The notes under the pieces are model-generated. The model was not told where the DNA came from and did not search any database. It saw only the letters and a list, made by a program, of their open reading frames with translations. Shown one piece after another: positions 7,507 through 16,812 of a stretch of 64,000 bases of DNA. A program made the translations under genes and the position numbers. Source of the DNA: Bacteroides cellulosilyticus (lineage in GTDB: Bacteria; Bacteroidota; Bacteroidia; Bacteroidales; Bacteroidaceae); assembly GCF_020091405.1 (NCBI RefSeq), contig NZ_CP081903.1, positions 1,860,001 through 1,924,000 of the forward strand, given 5' to 3'. Position 1 is the stretch's first letter. Each line of letters starts with the position of its first letter.

Positions 7507-9705
7507 TTATAAGTTATCTTCAAAGTACCGGGTTATCTTCTCATGCAGATGCACGCGGTCACGTCCTATGACGTTGTGCTTATGGCCGGGATAGATGAAC
7601 AGGTCGGGATACGTGCGGGCATCCACGCAGGCCTTTATGAACGAGAGCGTGTGTTGCGGCACGCAGGTGTCGTCATGATCATCATGGATCAATAGCAGGT
7701 GTCCTTTCAGGTTGCCGGCAAGGTTCTTCAGGTTACCATTCTTGTAACCTTCGGGATTGCTCTGCGGCGTGTCCATATATCGTTCTCCGTACATGATTTC
7801 ATAATAGCTCCAGTCGATGACCGGGCCGCCTGCAACGCCTACCTTGAATATCTCCGGGTAGCGGAGCATCAGTGCCGTAGTCATGTGTCCGCCGAAGCTC
7901 CAGCCGTGTACGCCGATGCGGTTGGCATCCACGTAAGGCAAGGCTTTTAGGAATTCGGCGCCTTTCACCTGGTCCTTTCCCTCTTCGATACCGAGGTTGC
8001 GGAAGGTGACGTTCTCAAATTCCAGTCCGCGGTTTTCACTGCCGCGATTGTCGAGGGTGAACATGATGTAGCCTTTGCCTGCCATGTAGATATCCCATCC
8101 GCGGGCTTTGTTCTGCCATCCGCCGGTAACCATCTGTGCGTGCGGGCCTCCGTAGACGTAGATGATGGCGGGGTATTTCTTTGCCGGGTCGAAGTCGGCG
8201 GGTTTCACGAGGCGGTAATAAAGGTCGGTCACGCCATCGGCTGCCTTGATGGTGCCTACTTCGATGCTGGGCATGGTGAAGCCTTCGAACGGGTCTTTGG
8301 CTGCCAGCAGGTTGATGCTTTTGCCGTTTTGGGTGGACATGAGGTTAATGCTGCGCGGCACTTCGGGGCTGGACCAGTTGTCGATGAGGTAGCTGCCGGT
8401 TGCACTCAGTATTCCGCGGTGTATACCCTTGCCGTTGTCCAGCGGGGTAATCTTTCCGTTGTTCACGTTCACTTTATATAGGTTGCTTTGCAGGGGCGAC
8501 TCTTTGGTGGCGGTGAAGATGATTTCTTTCTTCTTCTCATCGAAGCCGAGCACGTCTTGTACAAGCCAGTTGCCGGAAGTGAGTTGTTTCATCCAGGTAC
8601 GTTCTGTACAGGTGCTTCCTGCCGTAGTGTTTTTTTTGTAAACGTCTGATTTGACATCTATATCGAACAAGTACAGGTGATTGTACCCGTCCCGCTGGCT
8701 TTGGTAAATGAACTTGCCGTTATCCCAGGGCAAGAAGATAATGGGATGCTGAGGCTCCACATACTTGGGATGTTCTTCTTCGTAACAGCAACATATCCGT
8801 TCGCCTGTCTCAGCATTGTACTGCCAAAGTTCGGCATGGTTCTGGTCGCGGTTCAGCTCAATGAGGTAGAGGCTTTTGGCGTCCGGTGCCCAACTGATAT
8901 TGGTGAAGTAACGATCCGTGGGGTCGCCCGCGTTCAGATAGATGGTCTTCTGCGTTTCGGGGTTGTAGATGCCTATGGTTACCTTGTGGCTCGTCATGCC
9001 TGCCATCGGGTAGCGGACGTTGTTCAGTTCGCCTACCCGTGCGGTGATGTCTACCAATGGATATTGCGTCACCATACTTTCGTCCATGCGGTAGAAAGCG
9101 AGCAGGTCACCTTTTGGGCTCCAGTAAGTTCCTTTGCTGATGCCGAACTCGTTGCGGTGTACGCTTTGTCCGCATACGATGCCGTCGGGTTCGCTGGTTA
9201 CGGCAGTGCCGTTCACGAAAAGATTATTCTGGATGGTGTAGGCCACATTGCCACTTGCGATATGGTAATCCTTGTTGGCGCTCTCTTTTGGGAAGTCCCG
9301 TTGGCTGATAATCTTGTCCGCTTCCCAGTCGTAGACAGCGTAGCTTCCGGGCAGGCTGATGAGTATCTGCGTTTTGTTTGCCCAAGGCAGGTTCACTTGA
9401 TTCAGATGTCTCAGTTTGTCCAGCTTTTCCTGTTCCAGAGCCCGGTTGATTTTCTCGCGCGTCACGAGCAGAGTTTCTTTTCCGGTTTTGGGGTTTATTG
9501 CCAGTAAGGAGTCTATTCCGGGCTTGATGCACGTGTCTCCCCACCATTGCACTCCATAGAGGTTTTCAGCAAAGCGATAGGTTTCTCCGCTGGGAAGCAA
9601 ATCTTCCAGCGTCGGTTTCTTTGAATCTTGTGCCATAATGTTTGTTGCAAAGAGAGTGGGTAATGCCAGTAGCACTATTCCCATCCATTTACCGATTATT
9701 TTCAT
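7507..9705 (-). CDS. Dipeptidyl-peptidase IV, S9 family
   Basis: 732-residue secreted serine peptidase that releases X-Pro/X-Ala dipeptides from peptide N-termini. Starting at the ATG at 9705 gives a clear type I signal peptide (MKIIGKWMGIVLLALPTLF...NIMAQ); an ATG 12 bp upstream only adds MTIH. A beta-propeller (DPPIV_N, about residues 90-450) precedes the alpha/beta-hydrolase domain. The nucleophile is Ser603 in GWSFGG; the catalytic Asp is in HDDHDDTCVP and the His in PGHKHNV. The glutamate-containing DRYFTNISW and EN(R)GLEFEN regions fit the family. It heads a probable long minus-strand operon with purD; its upstream neighbour is a dead ORF6N gene ending 15 bp before its start. Confidence 0.94.
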   Translation of the reverse strand: MKIIGKWMGIVLLALPTLFATNIMAQDSKKPTLEDLLPSGETYRFAENLYGVQWWGDTCIKPGIDSLLAINPKTGKETLLVTREKINRALEQEKLDKLRHLNQVNLPWANKTQILISLPGSYAVYDWEADKIISQRDFPKESANKDYHIASGNVAYTIQNNLFVNGTAVTSEPDGIVCGQSVHRNEFGISKGTYWSPKGDLLAFYRMDESMVTQYPLVDITARVGELNNVRYPMAGMTSHKVTIGIYNPETQKTIYLNAGDPTDRYFTNISWAPDAKSLYLIELNRDQNHAELWQYNAETGERICCCYEEEHPKYVEPQHPIIFLPWDNGKFIYQSQRDGYNHLYLFDIDVKSDVYKKNTTAGSTCTERTWMKQLTSGNWLVQDVLGFDEKKKEIIFTATKESPLQSNLYKVNVNNGKITPLDNGKGIHRGILSATGSYLIDNWSSPEVPRSINLMSTQNGKSINLLAAKDPFEGFTMPSIEVGTIKAADGVTDLYYRLVKPADFDPAKKYPAIIYVYGGPHAQMVTGGWQNKARGWDIYMAGKGYIMFTLDNRGSENRGLEFENVTFRNLGIEEGKDQVKGAEFLKALPYVDANRIGVHGWSFGGHMTTALMLRYPEIFKVGVAGGPVIDWSYYEIMYGERYMDTPQSNPEGYKNGNLKNLAGNLKGHLLLIHDDHDDTCVPQHTLSFIKACVDARTYPDLFIYPGHKHNVIGRDRVHLHEKITRYFEDNL

Positions 9706-9720
9706 GTGTATAGTCATTTA

Positions 9721-10123
9721 TTATTCATTCTCTTTTCTGAATCCTTTTACTTCTACCCTGCCCCAAGGAGAGCTTTTCACTTGTACCGCAGCACTCAATT
9801 TTGCGAAAGCAGAGAAAAGATCATCGAATTGTTTCTCGTAACTGTCTCTGTCGGAAGTGATGTCTTCTTCCAGGTATTCAATACGTTTTCTTAGTTCTTC
9901 AAGCTCTTGCTTCGGAGCATGAGAGAGAAGATATTGCCGCATGTGGACGAAGGCACGCATGATGTTGATGTTGACTTCGATGGCTTTGGGACTCCGGAGG
10001 ATGCCGGAAAACATGGCGACGCCTCGTTTCTATCTCATACATCTCCGCTAAATCAAAATCCAGCATCACCTTCTGTCCTCTGATTTCGTATATCTTATTC
10101 TCTATGATGACTAAATCGTTCAT
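9721..10123 (-). pseudogene. ORF6N-domain protein, internally deleted and frameshifted
   Basis: The first 34 codons (MNDLVIIENKIYEIRGQKVM...MYEIETR) are the start of an ORF6N DNA-binding domain. The frame then changes abruptly. In another frame the family's middle resumes at GVAMFSGILRSPKAIEVNIN and runs through a coiled-coil C-terminus (LEELRKRIEYLEED) to a stop at 9721. The missing part is the core of the domain, roughly 50-60 residues in intact relatives, so this looks like an out-of-frame internal deletion joining codons near 10020, not a single-base error. Intact members are phage- or plasmid-associated transcriptional regulators. The downstream reading frame could be translated alone from an internal ATG, but it would lack the DNA-binding core. 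Confidence 0.85.
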
Positions 10124-10391
10124 TTAAGTATATGTTTTTAAGGTGCCAATTTGGAACCTTATATTGTCTTTAAACAGGCTATCTTCTACTTCCTGACCTG
10201 AACCCCTGATTTGGAGTTTCAAGTTGATACTCGTAACTTATCTCTTTTATGTCTTGTCAACTTGAGGTGACAAATTGCAACCTCAAACTGTTTTTCAGTA
10301 AGTTACCTTCTGTCTCTTGATGTAGAAGTCAATATTTAGAACCATATTTCCTATTAACCTGTCGCAAATTGCGATAAGTTCCATACTTCTT
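10124..10391. promoter_or_regulatory. Intergenic region with three related CAAATTG-centred palindromes
   Basis: Three inverted repeats lie between rlmL and the ORF6N remnant. One is at 10140-10160 (arms AAGGT/ACCTT around CCAATTTGG), one at 10262-10286 (arms TTGAGGT/ACCTCAA around CAAATTG), and one at 10362-10374 (TCGCAAATTGCGA). All share an AAATT or AATTT centre with flanking GC steps. They look like operator sites, possibly for ORF6N regulators; no gene is seen here. Confidence 0.5.
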
Positions 10392-11888
10392 TTATTCCTC
10401 TTCCCTTTTTCTCGGCTTGAACTCTCTCTTCGGCTTAAACTCACCGCTTCCTCCCGGACGGCGTTCCCTGTCAAACGGTTTCCGTTCTCTGTCTCCATCC
10501 TTGCGGAATTCTCTCGGCTTGAACTCACCTCTGGGCTTATCTTCTCTCGAACCGAACTCACGGGGTTTGCTGTCTCTTGGTCTGAACTCCCTCGGTCTGT
10601 CATCTCTCGATTTGAACTCACCCGGTTTGCGCGGTTCTCTCGGTTTGAAATCCCGTCCTTCTCTCGGTTTAAATTCTCTCGATTCTCTTGACTTGAAGCC
10701 GGATTCTTTTCTGTCTTCTCCTTCTTCGTCCTCACCTTCCTGTTTCTTGAATTCCTTATATTTACCGTCGAAAATCTCGTATTTACGGAATTCACATTCC
10801 AGTGCACCGTTGAACAGAGGTATTTTGGCAGTCGGTTTCAGTCCTATCTGGTCGAAGCACTCTTCACGATAAGAGAGCACCCATGCCGTGTTTCCGGTGA
10901 AAGCGTGTTTCAGACGCTCGCCTATCATCTGGTATAGTCCTAGCAGATTATTGGTAGAAATACGTTCCCCATAAGGCGGGTTGGTGATAATCATGGACTT
11001 TTCCGCCGGCTGTTCAAACTGCTGGAAGGGCTGCAACTTCAAGACAATGTCTTTCGATACACCTGCTGCCTTGATGTTGTGCGTTGCTATTTCGTTGGCC
11101 TGCGGATTATTGTCGTATCCGTATATCTTATGTGTAAACTCACATTCCTGACTGTCGTCGTTGTAAATCGTATCGAATAAATCCTGGTCGAAATCATTCC
11201 ACTTCTCAAAAGCAAATTCCTTACGGAATACTCCCGGAGCAATGTTACGTGCAATCAGTGCCGCCTCAATGGGGATGGTACCCGAACCACACATCGGATC
11301 AATCAAATCACATTCTCCTTTCCAGCCCGTCATGAGGATCATTCCGGCAGCCAGAACTTCGTTCAACGGAGCCTCTACCGCTTCCTGGCGATAACCGCGG
11401 CGGTGTAGTGACTCACCCGATGAGTCGAGCGAAAGCGTACACGTGGTTTGTGCAATGTGTATATTCAGCAGTACATCCGGGCGGTTGATTCGTACGGACG
11501 GACGTTTGTTGAATTTCTCGCGGAAATAATCTACAATGGCATCTTTTACTTTATAAGATACAAACTTAGAGTGACGGAATTCTTCGCTGAACACAACGGC
11601 ATCTACAGCAAATGTTTTCTCCACATTCAGGATGTTTTCCCAGCTGATAGCTTTGATTTGTTCATAGACTTCATCAGCATCTTTGGCAGTGAAGTTCTTG
11701 ATCGGTTTCAGGATACGGATTGCTGTGCGCAAGCAGAAGTTTGCCTTGTACATCATTTCCTTGTCTCCACTGAAAGACACCATGCGTCGGCCTATTTCTA
11801 TGTCGTTTGCCCCTAATGCAGTCAGTTCTTGTGCTAATACTTCTTCCAGACCTTGAAAGGTCTTGGCAATCATTTGAAAGGATTCCAT
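10392..11888 (-). CDS. rlmL: THUMP-domain class I SAM-dependent rRNA methyltransferase (RlmL-type) with a repetitive charged tail
   Basis: 498 residues from the ATG at 11888 (MESFQMIAKTFQGLEE); a longer frame exists upstream but encodes an Arg/Asn-rich stretch unlike the family. Domains: THUMP (about 45-160), then a Rossmann methyltransferase with DPMCGSGTIPIEAA (SAM site) and NPPYGER, the catalytic motif for base N-methylation. It should make m2G in 23S rRNA, like the RlmL half of E. coli RlmKL. The last about 110 residues are low-complexity repeats of EFKPRE/REFKSRD type, strongly charged and probably disordered; such tails are common in Bacteroidetes RNA-binding proteins. A 22-nt tandem array lies in its leader, after cysE. 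Confidence 0.9.
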   Translation of the reverse strand: MESFQMIAKTFQGLEEVLAQELTALGANDIEIGRRMVSFSGDKEMMYKANFCLRTAIRILKPIKNFTAKDADEVYEQIKAISWENILNVEKTFAVDAVVFSEEFRHSKFVSYKVKDAIVDYFREKFNKRPSVRINRPDVLLNIHIAQTTCTLSLDSSGESLHRRGYRQEAVEAPLNEVLAAGMILMTGWKGECDLIDPMCGSGTIPIEAALIARNIAPGVFRKEFAFEKWNDFDQDLFDTIYNDDSQECEFTHKIYGYDNNPQANEIATHNIKAAGVSKDIVLKLQPFQQFEQPAEKSMIITNPPYGERISTNNLLGLYQMIGERLKHAFTGNTAWVLSYREECFDQIGLKPTAKIPLFNGALECEFRKYEIFDGKYKEFKKQEGEDEEGEDRKESGFKSRESREFKPREGRDFKPREPRKPGEFKSRDDRPREFRPRDSKPREFGSREDKPRGEFKPREFRKDGDRERKPFDRERRPGGSGEFKPKREFKPRKREEE

Positions 11889-12000
11889 CTGTTTATTATT
11901 GATTTTACGATTTACAATTTTACGGTTGAAGCTGCTGTAACTTCTTCTGTATCTATTGTTTCTATTGATGATTACTATTCTCTTAATATCCCTTTTACGG

Positions 12001-12110
12001 AACACTTGTACTTCTCGGATGTAACGCTTGTGTCTCTCTTCCGAAACACTTGTGTTGCTCAGCCGGAACGCTTGTGTCCCTCAACTGGGGCGCTTGCTTG
12101 CTGACTGCCG
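12001..12110. repeat. 22-nt tandem array A, five units
   Basis: Cores of the form AACRCTTGTGT begin at 12001, 12023, 12045, 12067 and (degenerate) 12089, an exact 22-base step. The roughly 11 bases between cores vary. It sits directly after the cysE stop codon (12112-12114, minus strand) and before rlmL. The core is the reverse complement of that in array C at 36876-36963. Confidence 0.85.
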
Positions 12111-12111
12111 G

Positions 12112-13011
12112 TTACTTTTTGGCTTTAGTCTGTACAATTCTTGCTCCAGCCGGAACGTCTTCCGTCACCCAGATATTACCGCCTACCGTGGCGCCCTGTC
12201 CGATAGTGATACGTCCTAAAATGGTGGCATTGGAATAGACGATGACATTGTCTTCCAGTATCGGGTGGCGTGGGATGCCCTTGATCGGTTTACCGTCCGC
12301 ATCCAATGGAAAGCTCTTGGCACCCAGAGTTACACCTTGATACAACTTCACGTTATTTCCGATGACGCACGTCTCCCCAATTACAACACCCGTTCCGTGG
12401 TCTATGGTGAAGTGGCTGCCGATGGCGGCACCCGGGTGAATATCGATTCCTGTTTCGCTGTGGGCCATTTCAGTGATGATACGCGGAATAAGGGGCACAT
12501 CGAGTTTCAGTAACTCATGCGCAATGCGGTAATTGCTGATGGCACGTATGGCGGGATAACAACTGATTACTTCTCCGAAACTGTGTGCTGCCGGATCTCC
12601 ATTGTAGGCGGCTGCCACATCAGTGGCTAACACGCGGCGCATTCCCGGCAAATTGCTGATGAATTTAGCGGCAATCAGTGCCGCTTCTTCACGCTGAAGT
12701 TCAGTGCAGCAGGTACATTCTCCGTTTCCGGTGAAGCAAAGACCTGCAAGTACCTGACCGGTCAGCAAGTCGAACAAGCGTTCGATGTTTACGCCGATGT
12801 GGTATTTGATGGTGCGGCTGTTGACTGTGGAATTACCAAAATAACCGGGGAAGAGGATGGCACGCGATAGCTCTACAATATCTTGCAGTGCCCTAGCCGA
12901 AGGCAATGGAGTGCCGTCCGTGTGCTGATGAAACAGTCCTTTGTAAGATGAGCTTTCCGATAGTTCATCGACTGCCTGTGTCAAAATGTGAGTAAAGTTC
13001 AATGGACTCAT
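12112..13011 (-). CDS. cysE: Serine O-acetyltransferase
   Basis: 299 residues from the ATG at 13011 (MSPLNFTHIL); an upstream in-frame ATG would fall before the predicted transcription start. It acetylates L-serine with acetyl-CoA to supply CysK. A helical N-terminal domain is followed by the left-handed beta-helix with hexapeptide turns: GIDIHPGAAIGSHFTIDHGTG, VVIGETCVIGNNVKLYQGVT, then ATILGRITIGQGATVGGNIW. The active-site histidines lie in IDIHPGA and TIDHGTG. It is about 100 residues longer than the minimal Bacillus form, like the plant/Bacteroides longer class. It is divergent from cysK, 164 bp apart. Confidence 0.94.
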   Translation of the reverse strand: MSPLNFTHILTQAVDELSESSSYKGLFHQHTDGTPLPSARALQDIVELSRAILFPGYFGNSTVNSRTIKYHIGVNIERLFDLLTGQVLAGLCFTGNGECTCCTELQREEAALIAAKFISNLPGMRRVLATDVAAAYNGDPAAHSFGEVISCYPAIRAISNYRIAHELLKLDVPLIPRIITEMAHSETGIDIHPGAAIGSHFTIDHGTGVVIGETCVIGNNVKLYQGVTLGAKSFPLDADGKPIKGIPRHPILEDNVIVYSNATILGRITIGQGATVGGNIWVTEDVPAGARIVQTKAKK

Positions 13012-13040
13012 TGGGATATCCTTTTTATAATAAGGTGGGT

Positions 13041-13049
13041 ACAAAGGTA
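13041..13049 (-). promoter_or_regulatory. -7 box for cysE
   Basis: Minus-strand TACCTTTGT, an exact TAnnTTTGY match 30 bp before the chosen start, which implies a short leader and supports the 13011 start. Confidence 0.6.
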
Positions 13050-13127
13050 ACTATTCTCAGCGAAAATCCCTCATTTATAGTATGAAAATCCCACAAATAT
13101 GGTATTTCCTATGAACCGTTAACTCTC

Positions 13128-13136
13128 TATCTTTGT
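13128..13136 (+). promoter_or_regulatory. -7 box for cysK
   Basis: TATCTTTGT, an exact consensus match 40 bp before the cysK start codon. Together with the cysE box it makes a back-to-back promoter pair in the 164-bp spacer. Confidence 0.6.
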
Positions 13137-13175
13137 CATTTAGAAAGAAGAGTATAATTTAAAACCCAATATGTT

Positions 13176-14123
13176 ATGAAAAAGATAGCAAAACAGCTCA
13201 CGGATCTGGTGGGCAACACTCCCCTGATGGAGCTGAGTAATTACAATAAATCAAAGGGGCTGAAAGCCCGTCTGATCGTGAAACTGGAGTCATTTAATCC
13301 TGCCGGAAGCGTGAAAGATCGCGTGGCACTGGCAATGATTGAAGATGCCGAGACTTCCGGTTTGCTGAAACCCGGAGCGACTATCATAGAACCTACCAGT
13401 GGAAACACCGGAATAGGACTTGCATTTGTAGCCGCTTCAAAAGGTTATAAGTTGATTCTCACCATGCCCGATACCATGAGCGTTGAGCGTCGCAACTTAC
13501 TGAAAGCCTTGGGTGCCGAATTGGTACTTACGCCCGGTGCCAATGGTATGAAAGGAGCTATTGCCCGTGCTGAAGAACTGAAAGCAGCTACACCCGGTGC
13601 GGTGATTCTTCAGCAGTTTGACAACCCCGCAAATCCTGCCATGCACGAACGTACTACAGGACAGGAGATCTGGCGGGATACGGAAGGTCATGTTGATATT
13701 TTTGTTGCCGGTGTAGGGACTGGCGGAACGGTAAGTGGAGTAGGCGCTGCCCTGAAAAAGCATAATCCGGCTGTAAAGGTGGTAGCGGTAGAGCCGACCG
13801 ATTCTCCTGTACTTTCGGGAGGTGCTCCGGGAACACATAAGATACAAGGTATCGGTGCCGGTTTTGTTCCCAAGAACTACAATCCGGCAGTAGTGGATGA
13901 AATATTGCAGGTAACAAATGACGATGCTATCCGTACAGGACGCGAGTTGGCGCAGAAAGAAGGCTTGCTGGTAGGTATATCTTCCGGGGCGGCAGTCAGT
14001 GCAGCCACTCGTCTGGCACTTCTTCCGGAGAATGAGGGGAAAACAATTGTTGCATTATTGCCGGATACAGGCGAACGGTATCTCTCAACGTTGCTATATG
14101 CATTTGATGAATACCCGCTGTAG
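13176..14123 (+). CDS. cysK: Cysteine synthase A (O-acetylserine sulfhydrylase)
   Basis: 315 residues, normal length. This PLP enzyme converts O-acetylserine and sulfide to cysteine in the cytoplasm. Seen: [10 protein letters not shown] at the start, the PLP lysine K47 in [11 protein letters not shown], the substrate loop TSGNTG (residues 74-79), the phosphate-binding glycine loop [10 protein letters not shown], and GISSGAA near the C-terminus. Together with the divergent cysE it forms the last two steps of cysteine synthesis and could form the cysteine synthase complex. Start ATG at 13176 fits the promoter position. Confidence 0.97.
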   Translation: MKKIAKQLTDLVGNTPLMELSNYNKSKGLKARLIVKLESFNPAGSVKDRVALAMIEDAETSGLLKPGATIIEPTSGNTGIGLAFVAASKGYKLILTMPDTMSVERRNLLKALGAELVLTPGANGMKGAIARAEELKAATPGAVILQQFDNPANPAMHERTTGQEIWRDTEGHVDIFVAGVGTGGTVSGVGAALKKHNPAVKVVAVEPTDSPVLSGGAPGTHKIQGIGAGFVPKNYNPAVVDEILQVTNDDAIRTGRELAQKEGLLVGISSGAAVSAATRLALLPENEGKTIVALLPDTGERYLSTLLYAFDEYPL

Positions 14124-14471
14124 AATATAACTTAATTTAAGGTTCGCAGGCAGAAATATGTTCATTCCTGTGCAGTTGAGCTATATTCCCATTAGGACTG
14201 AACTGGTGTCCCACTACGGCTAATCTTAGTGGGACACCAAGTACACTATCACACAGGAAGTTATGTTCTTCAGTTTACTCCTATATAATGCATATCGGTA
14301 TAGAAATGAGGTAAATGATTTTAGCCTATGTATTCAATCTCTTAGACGCAGATGACACGGATTTAAAGGCTGCGCTGTCACATCAATAAATAAAAAATCT
14401 GCGTCATCCGTGTCATCCGCGTCTAAAAAATAAATCATCACTTCATTCAAAACCGTATAGAAATAAACATA
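14124..14471. other. Intergenic region with two hairpins and no gene
   Basis: 348 bp between the convergent cysK and LruC-type genes. It holds a perfect 13-bp inverted repeat (14204-14216 with 14227-14239, TGGTGTCCCACTA) without a U-tract, and the palindromic element R6. No coding potential is seen. Confidence 0.7.
14342..14426. repeat. Palindromic element R6
   Basis: Left arm TTAGACGCAGATGACACGGA pairs with the right arm (14406-14426) with one difference in 21. GGCTGCGC occurs at 14368-14375 just inside the left arm. It lies between the convergent cysK and LruC-type genes, where it might also terminate transcription. Confidence 0.85.
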
Positions 14472-16508
14472 TCATTCCTTGTGATTGTACCAGTCTTCAT
14501 ATCCGGTTTCTCCTTTTACCCATTTGGTGAATCCCGGATATTCTCCTTCCGAACCGATTGTTTTTGTTTCTGTTACCGGAACGAAGTTGTGTATCGGGAT
14601 ATCCATAGCAAACGGATATTTCCCGTCACGATGGATGTAGTAGGCGTCGTCATGTGTGTAGTTCAGACTCTTGTCGGCATAGTCTGTGGGCATTTGCTTA
14701 GGCAGATGCACTTCCTGACGGTTGTTTGCTCCCGGCTTGTAGTGTACTATGATATACGGATTATAGGCTTTGAGGTCCTGTTTGTTCAGGCTGCCGCTAA
14801 AAGTGCGGGTTACTATGAATTTTTGCTTTTGTACCTCTTTGGCATTCGGGAACACTACAATGGACTGTATTTCTGGTTCATATACAGCGCCCTCAGGTAA
14901 TGCTAATTGTCCAACCTGGGCGGCATTAATTTGATATGCAAAGGCATTCAGGAATTGGGCGCCATCCCATACAGGAGTAAATGTATCTTTTATTTCTGTC
15001 ACGACGTTGTTTTTGTCGAAGGTCACAGTACGGGAATATTCAATAATTACATCATTCATGTCATAATCTCCGCCGCTGGGCCAGATGTCTTCAAAAAGTA
15101 AGGTTCCTGCGTGAAGTTCGGTAACTGGCTTATCGTCAACAGGCGGAATCACAGGGCGTTCGGGATCGTAGATAGATCCTTTGGGATCTGCTTCAATGTA
15201 GAATAGCATATCTTCGTAACTCTTATCTGTTCCGTCCTCTATACCGTATATTACGCGCTCGGTTTCGGAGTCCGTAATGGCGACAAAACTGGATTTTCCA
15301 TTGCTGTTCCATGCCTGATTAGAGTAAATATACCCCAGATTGCCCATGTATCCCGGTGTCAGGTTCACATCGTTCGGGGTATGATCTTTGCCATAACCGT
15401 TGCCATAGCCATTGGATATCAGGAAATATCCGATTGTATAACCGGCTGGAAACTTATCCGTAATTGTTCCGTCTTCTTTTTCAAACAGTAACTTTACTTT
15501 GTTTCCTAATGCCAGAGGTGCGTCCAGTCTTCTGTAGAGCCACTGTGGGCTGGTGTTTGCGGCTGGCGAAGCATATTTTTCATTCTCATTGTTCAGCATG
15601 ACGAAAGGTACATTTCCTGCAGTTGATGCGTTCGGAAAAATGATGAACTTCTTGACAGCGTCCGGGGATATGGGTACTTCTCCCTGTGGGTAATAATAAT
15701 ATCCGATGGTATTCTGATTCCAGGCATTTTCTTCCATGAAAGTGAAATAGATAGCTGCTTCTGTAATGGTAGAAGTCGTTCCATTTTCATTCTTGGCATA
15801 TTGTGCAATGGTAGTATTTATGTGTGTCACATCTGTAATGAATTTACTATTATCCATTGTGGTGTTATTGGGACGTTCATCTTGTCCGTTCCAGAAGGTG
15901 CGTTGTATTTTCTTAATCCAGCTTGCATCCAGCCCGGCGTTCAGTAAATAATCCGTTGGAGCTGTAATGCAACTATGTTCACCCCATTGGCAAAGCGAAT
16001 ACATCTTTTGTCCTTGATCTACCACGTAGACAGGACCCTTACCTGAACTTACCGAACGGGTTCCAAGTGCTGTGATTCCTCGGGTTTCCGTGTAAGTATA
16101 GTTGACGCTTCCATTCTCCACTTTTAGGGTTTCACAGATGGGGAGCCCCCAGTTGTTGGGGCAGAGATACAAGGTTGTGGCATCTTTAGGTAAAGTCATT
16201 TTGCAGCTTTGACGTCCGGATTTATCTGCATAAATTTTGAATTTAGCTTCAATATCACGCTTCGTATAAGAGCCGTTCTCCGATACTTCATACGGAAACT
16301 CAGTGTAGATTTCAATCAATGCATAGGCTCCCAGCGAGCCGAGGTCTACATTCAGGTCTACATCCGCACGTGTAGTGAAATCAAAGTACTCTTCTGCTGT
16401 TTTTGTACTGTTCTTCCCGCTGTTAGGGTTGTACACATCATCTACGCAACTTGTCATCCACAGGGTTGCACTAAAAAGGACAAAGGTTTTAAAAGTGGTT
16501 TTTCTCAT
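14472..16508 (-). CDS. LruC/DUF4842-type surface lipoprotein
   Basis: 678 residues from the ATG at 16508 (MRKTTFKTFVLFSAT), which gives a lipoprotein signal with lipobox WMTSC. Earlier frame-compatible starts lack a signal sequence. The C-terminal half contains LFEDIWPSGGDYDMNDVIIEY, the Asp/Asn-rich motif typical of LruC domains (DUF4842 with a DUF4114-like segment upstream), likely calcium-binding. In Bacteroides these proteins are surface-exposed lipoproteins of unknown role. It is a single-gene unit with a possible -7 box at 16540-16548. Confidence 0.8.
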   Translation of the reverse strand: MRKTTFKTFVLFSATLWMTSCVDDVYNPNSGKNSTKTAEEYFDFTTRADVDLNVDLGSLGAYALIEIYTEFPYEVSENGSYTKRDIEAKFKIYADKSGRQSCKMTLPKDATTLYLCPNNWGLPICETLKVENGSVNYTYTETRGITALGTRSVSSGKGPVYVVDQGQKMYSLCQWGEHSCITAPTDYLLNAGLDASWIKKIQRTFWNGQDERPNNTTMDNSKFITDVTHINTTIAQYAKNENGTTSTITEAAIYFTFMEENAWNQNTIGYYYYPQGEVPISPDAVKKFIIFPNASTAGNVPFVMLNNENEKYASPAANTSPQWLYRRLDAPLALGNKVKLLFEKEDGTITDKFPAGYTIGYFLISNGYGNGYGKDHTPNDVNLTPGYMGNLGYIYSNQAWNSNGKSSFVAITDSETERVIYGIEDGTDKSYEDMLFYIEADPKGSIYDPERPVIPPVDDKPVTELHAGTLLFEDIWPSGGDYDMNDVIIEYSRTVTFDKNNVVTEIKDTFTPVWDGAQFLNAFAYQINAAQVGQLALPEGAVYEPEIQSIVVFPNAKEVQKQKFIVTRTFSGSLNKQDLKAYNPYIIVHYKPGANNRQEVHLPKQMPTDYADKSLNYTHDDAYYIHRDGKYPFAMDIPIHNFVPVTETKTIGSEGEYPGFTKWVKGETGYEDWYNHKE

Positions 16509-16539
16509 AATACATAATGTATAGTTGTTATTAGACGCC

Positions 16540-16548
16540 CCAAATCTA
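16540..16548 (-). promoter_or_regulatory. Possible -7 box for the LruC-type gene
   Basis: Minus-strand TAGATTTGG fits TAnnTTTGY except for the last base. It is 32 bp before the start codon. Weak support. Confidence 0.4.
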
Positions 16549-16735
16549 AGTACAATATAGATTAGCATTATTAGTAAATGAGTAGAATCTGCAAGTTTTT
16601 CTCCGCAACCGTTTGCGATAATCCTCTCATTTACATAGATATAGTGAGAGGGACATAATTAGAGTTGCATTTGATGATATATTACTGAGGGGAGGTGTGG
16701 TTTCTTTGTTTTTTTAGGGCTACACCCTTTTAGCG

Positions 16736-16801
16736 AAAGGGTGTAGCTATTTGTAGTAAAGGGTGTAGCTATCCGGGGGAAAGGGTGTAGCCATCCTGAA
16801 A
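16736..16801. repeat. 22-nt tandem array B, three units plus an inverted copy
   Basis: AAAGGGTGTAGC begins at 16736, 16758 and 16780, an exact 22-base step, with variable bases between. An inverted copy (GCTACACCCTTTT) lies at 16719-16731 and could pair with the first unit. It ends 12 bp from the stop codon of the minus-strand PNPOx-family gene. Confidence 0.85.
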
Positions 16802-16812
16802 TGGCTTTATAA

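Noticed and set aside
11889..12005. N-terminal extension of the RlmL-type protein
   Set aside because: Translated sequence is Arg/Asn-rich without family similarity and overlaps the 22-nt array; the ATG at 11888 fits the THUMP-domain start.
12001..12110. Array A (and B-D) as a CRISPR array
   Set aside because: Units are 22 bases with no separate unique spacers of typical length, cores vary within one array, and no cas genes are nearby.
14204..14239. Perfect 13-bp hairpin as an intrinsic terminator of cysK
   Set aside because: No run of T follows on either strand; it is listed only as a hairpin in the intergenic description.
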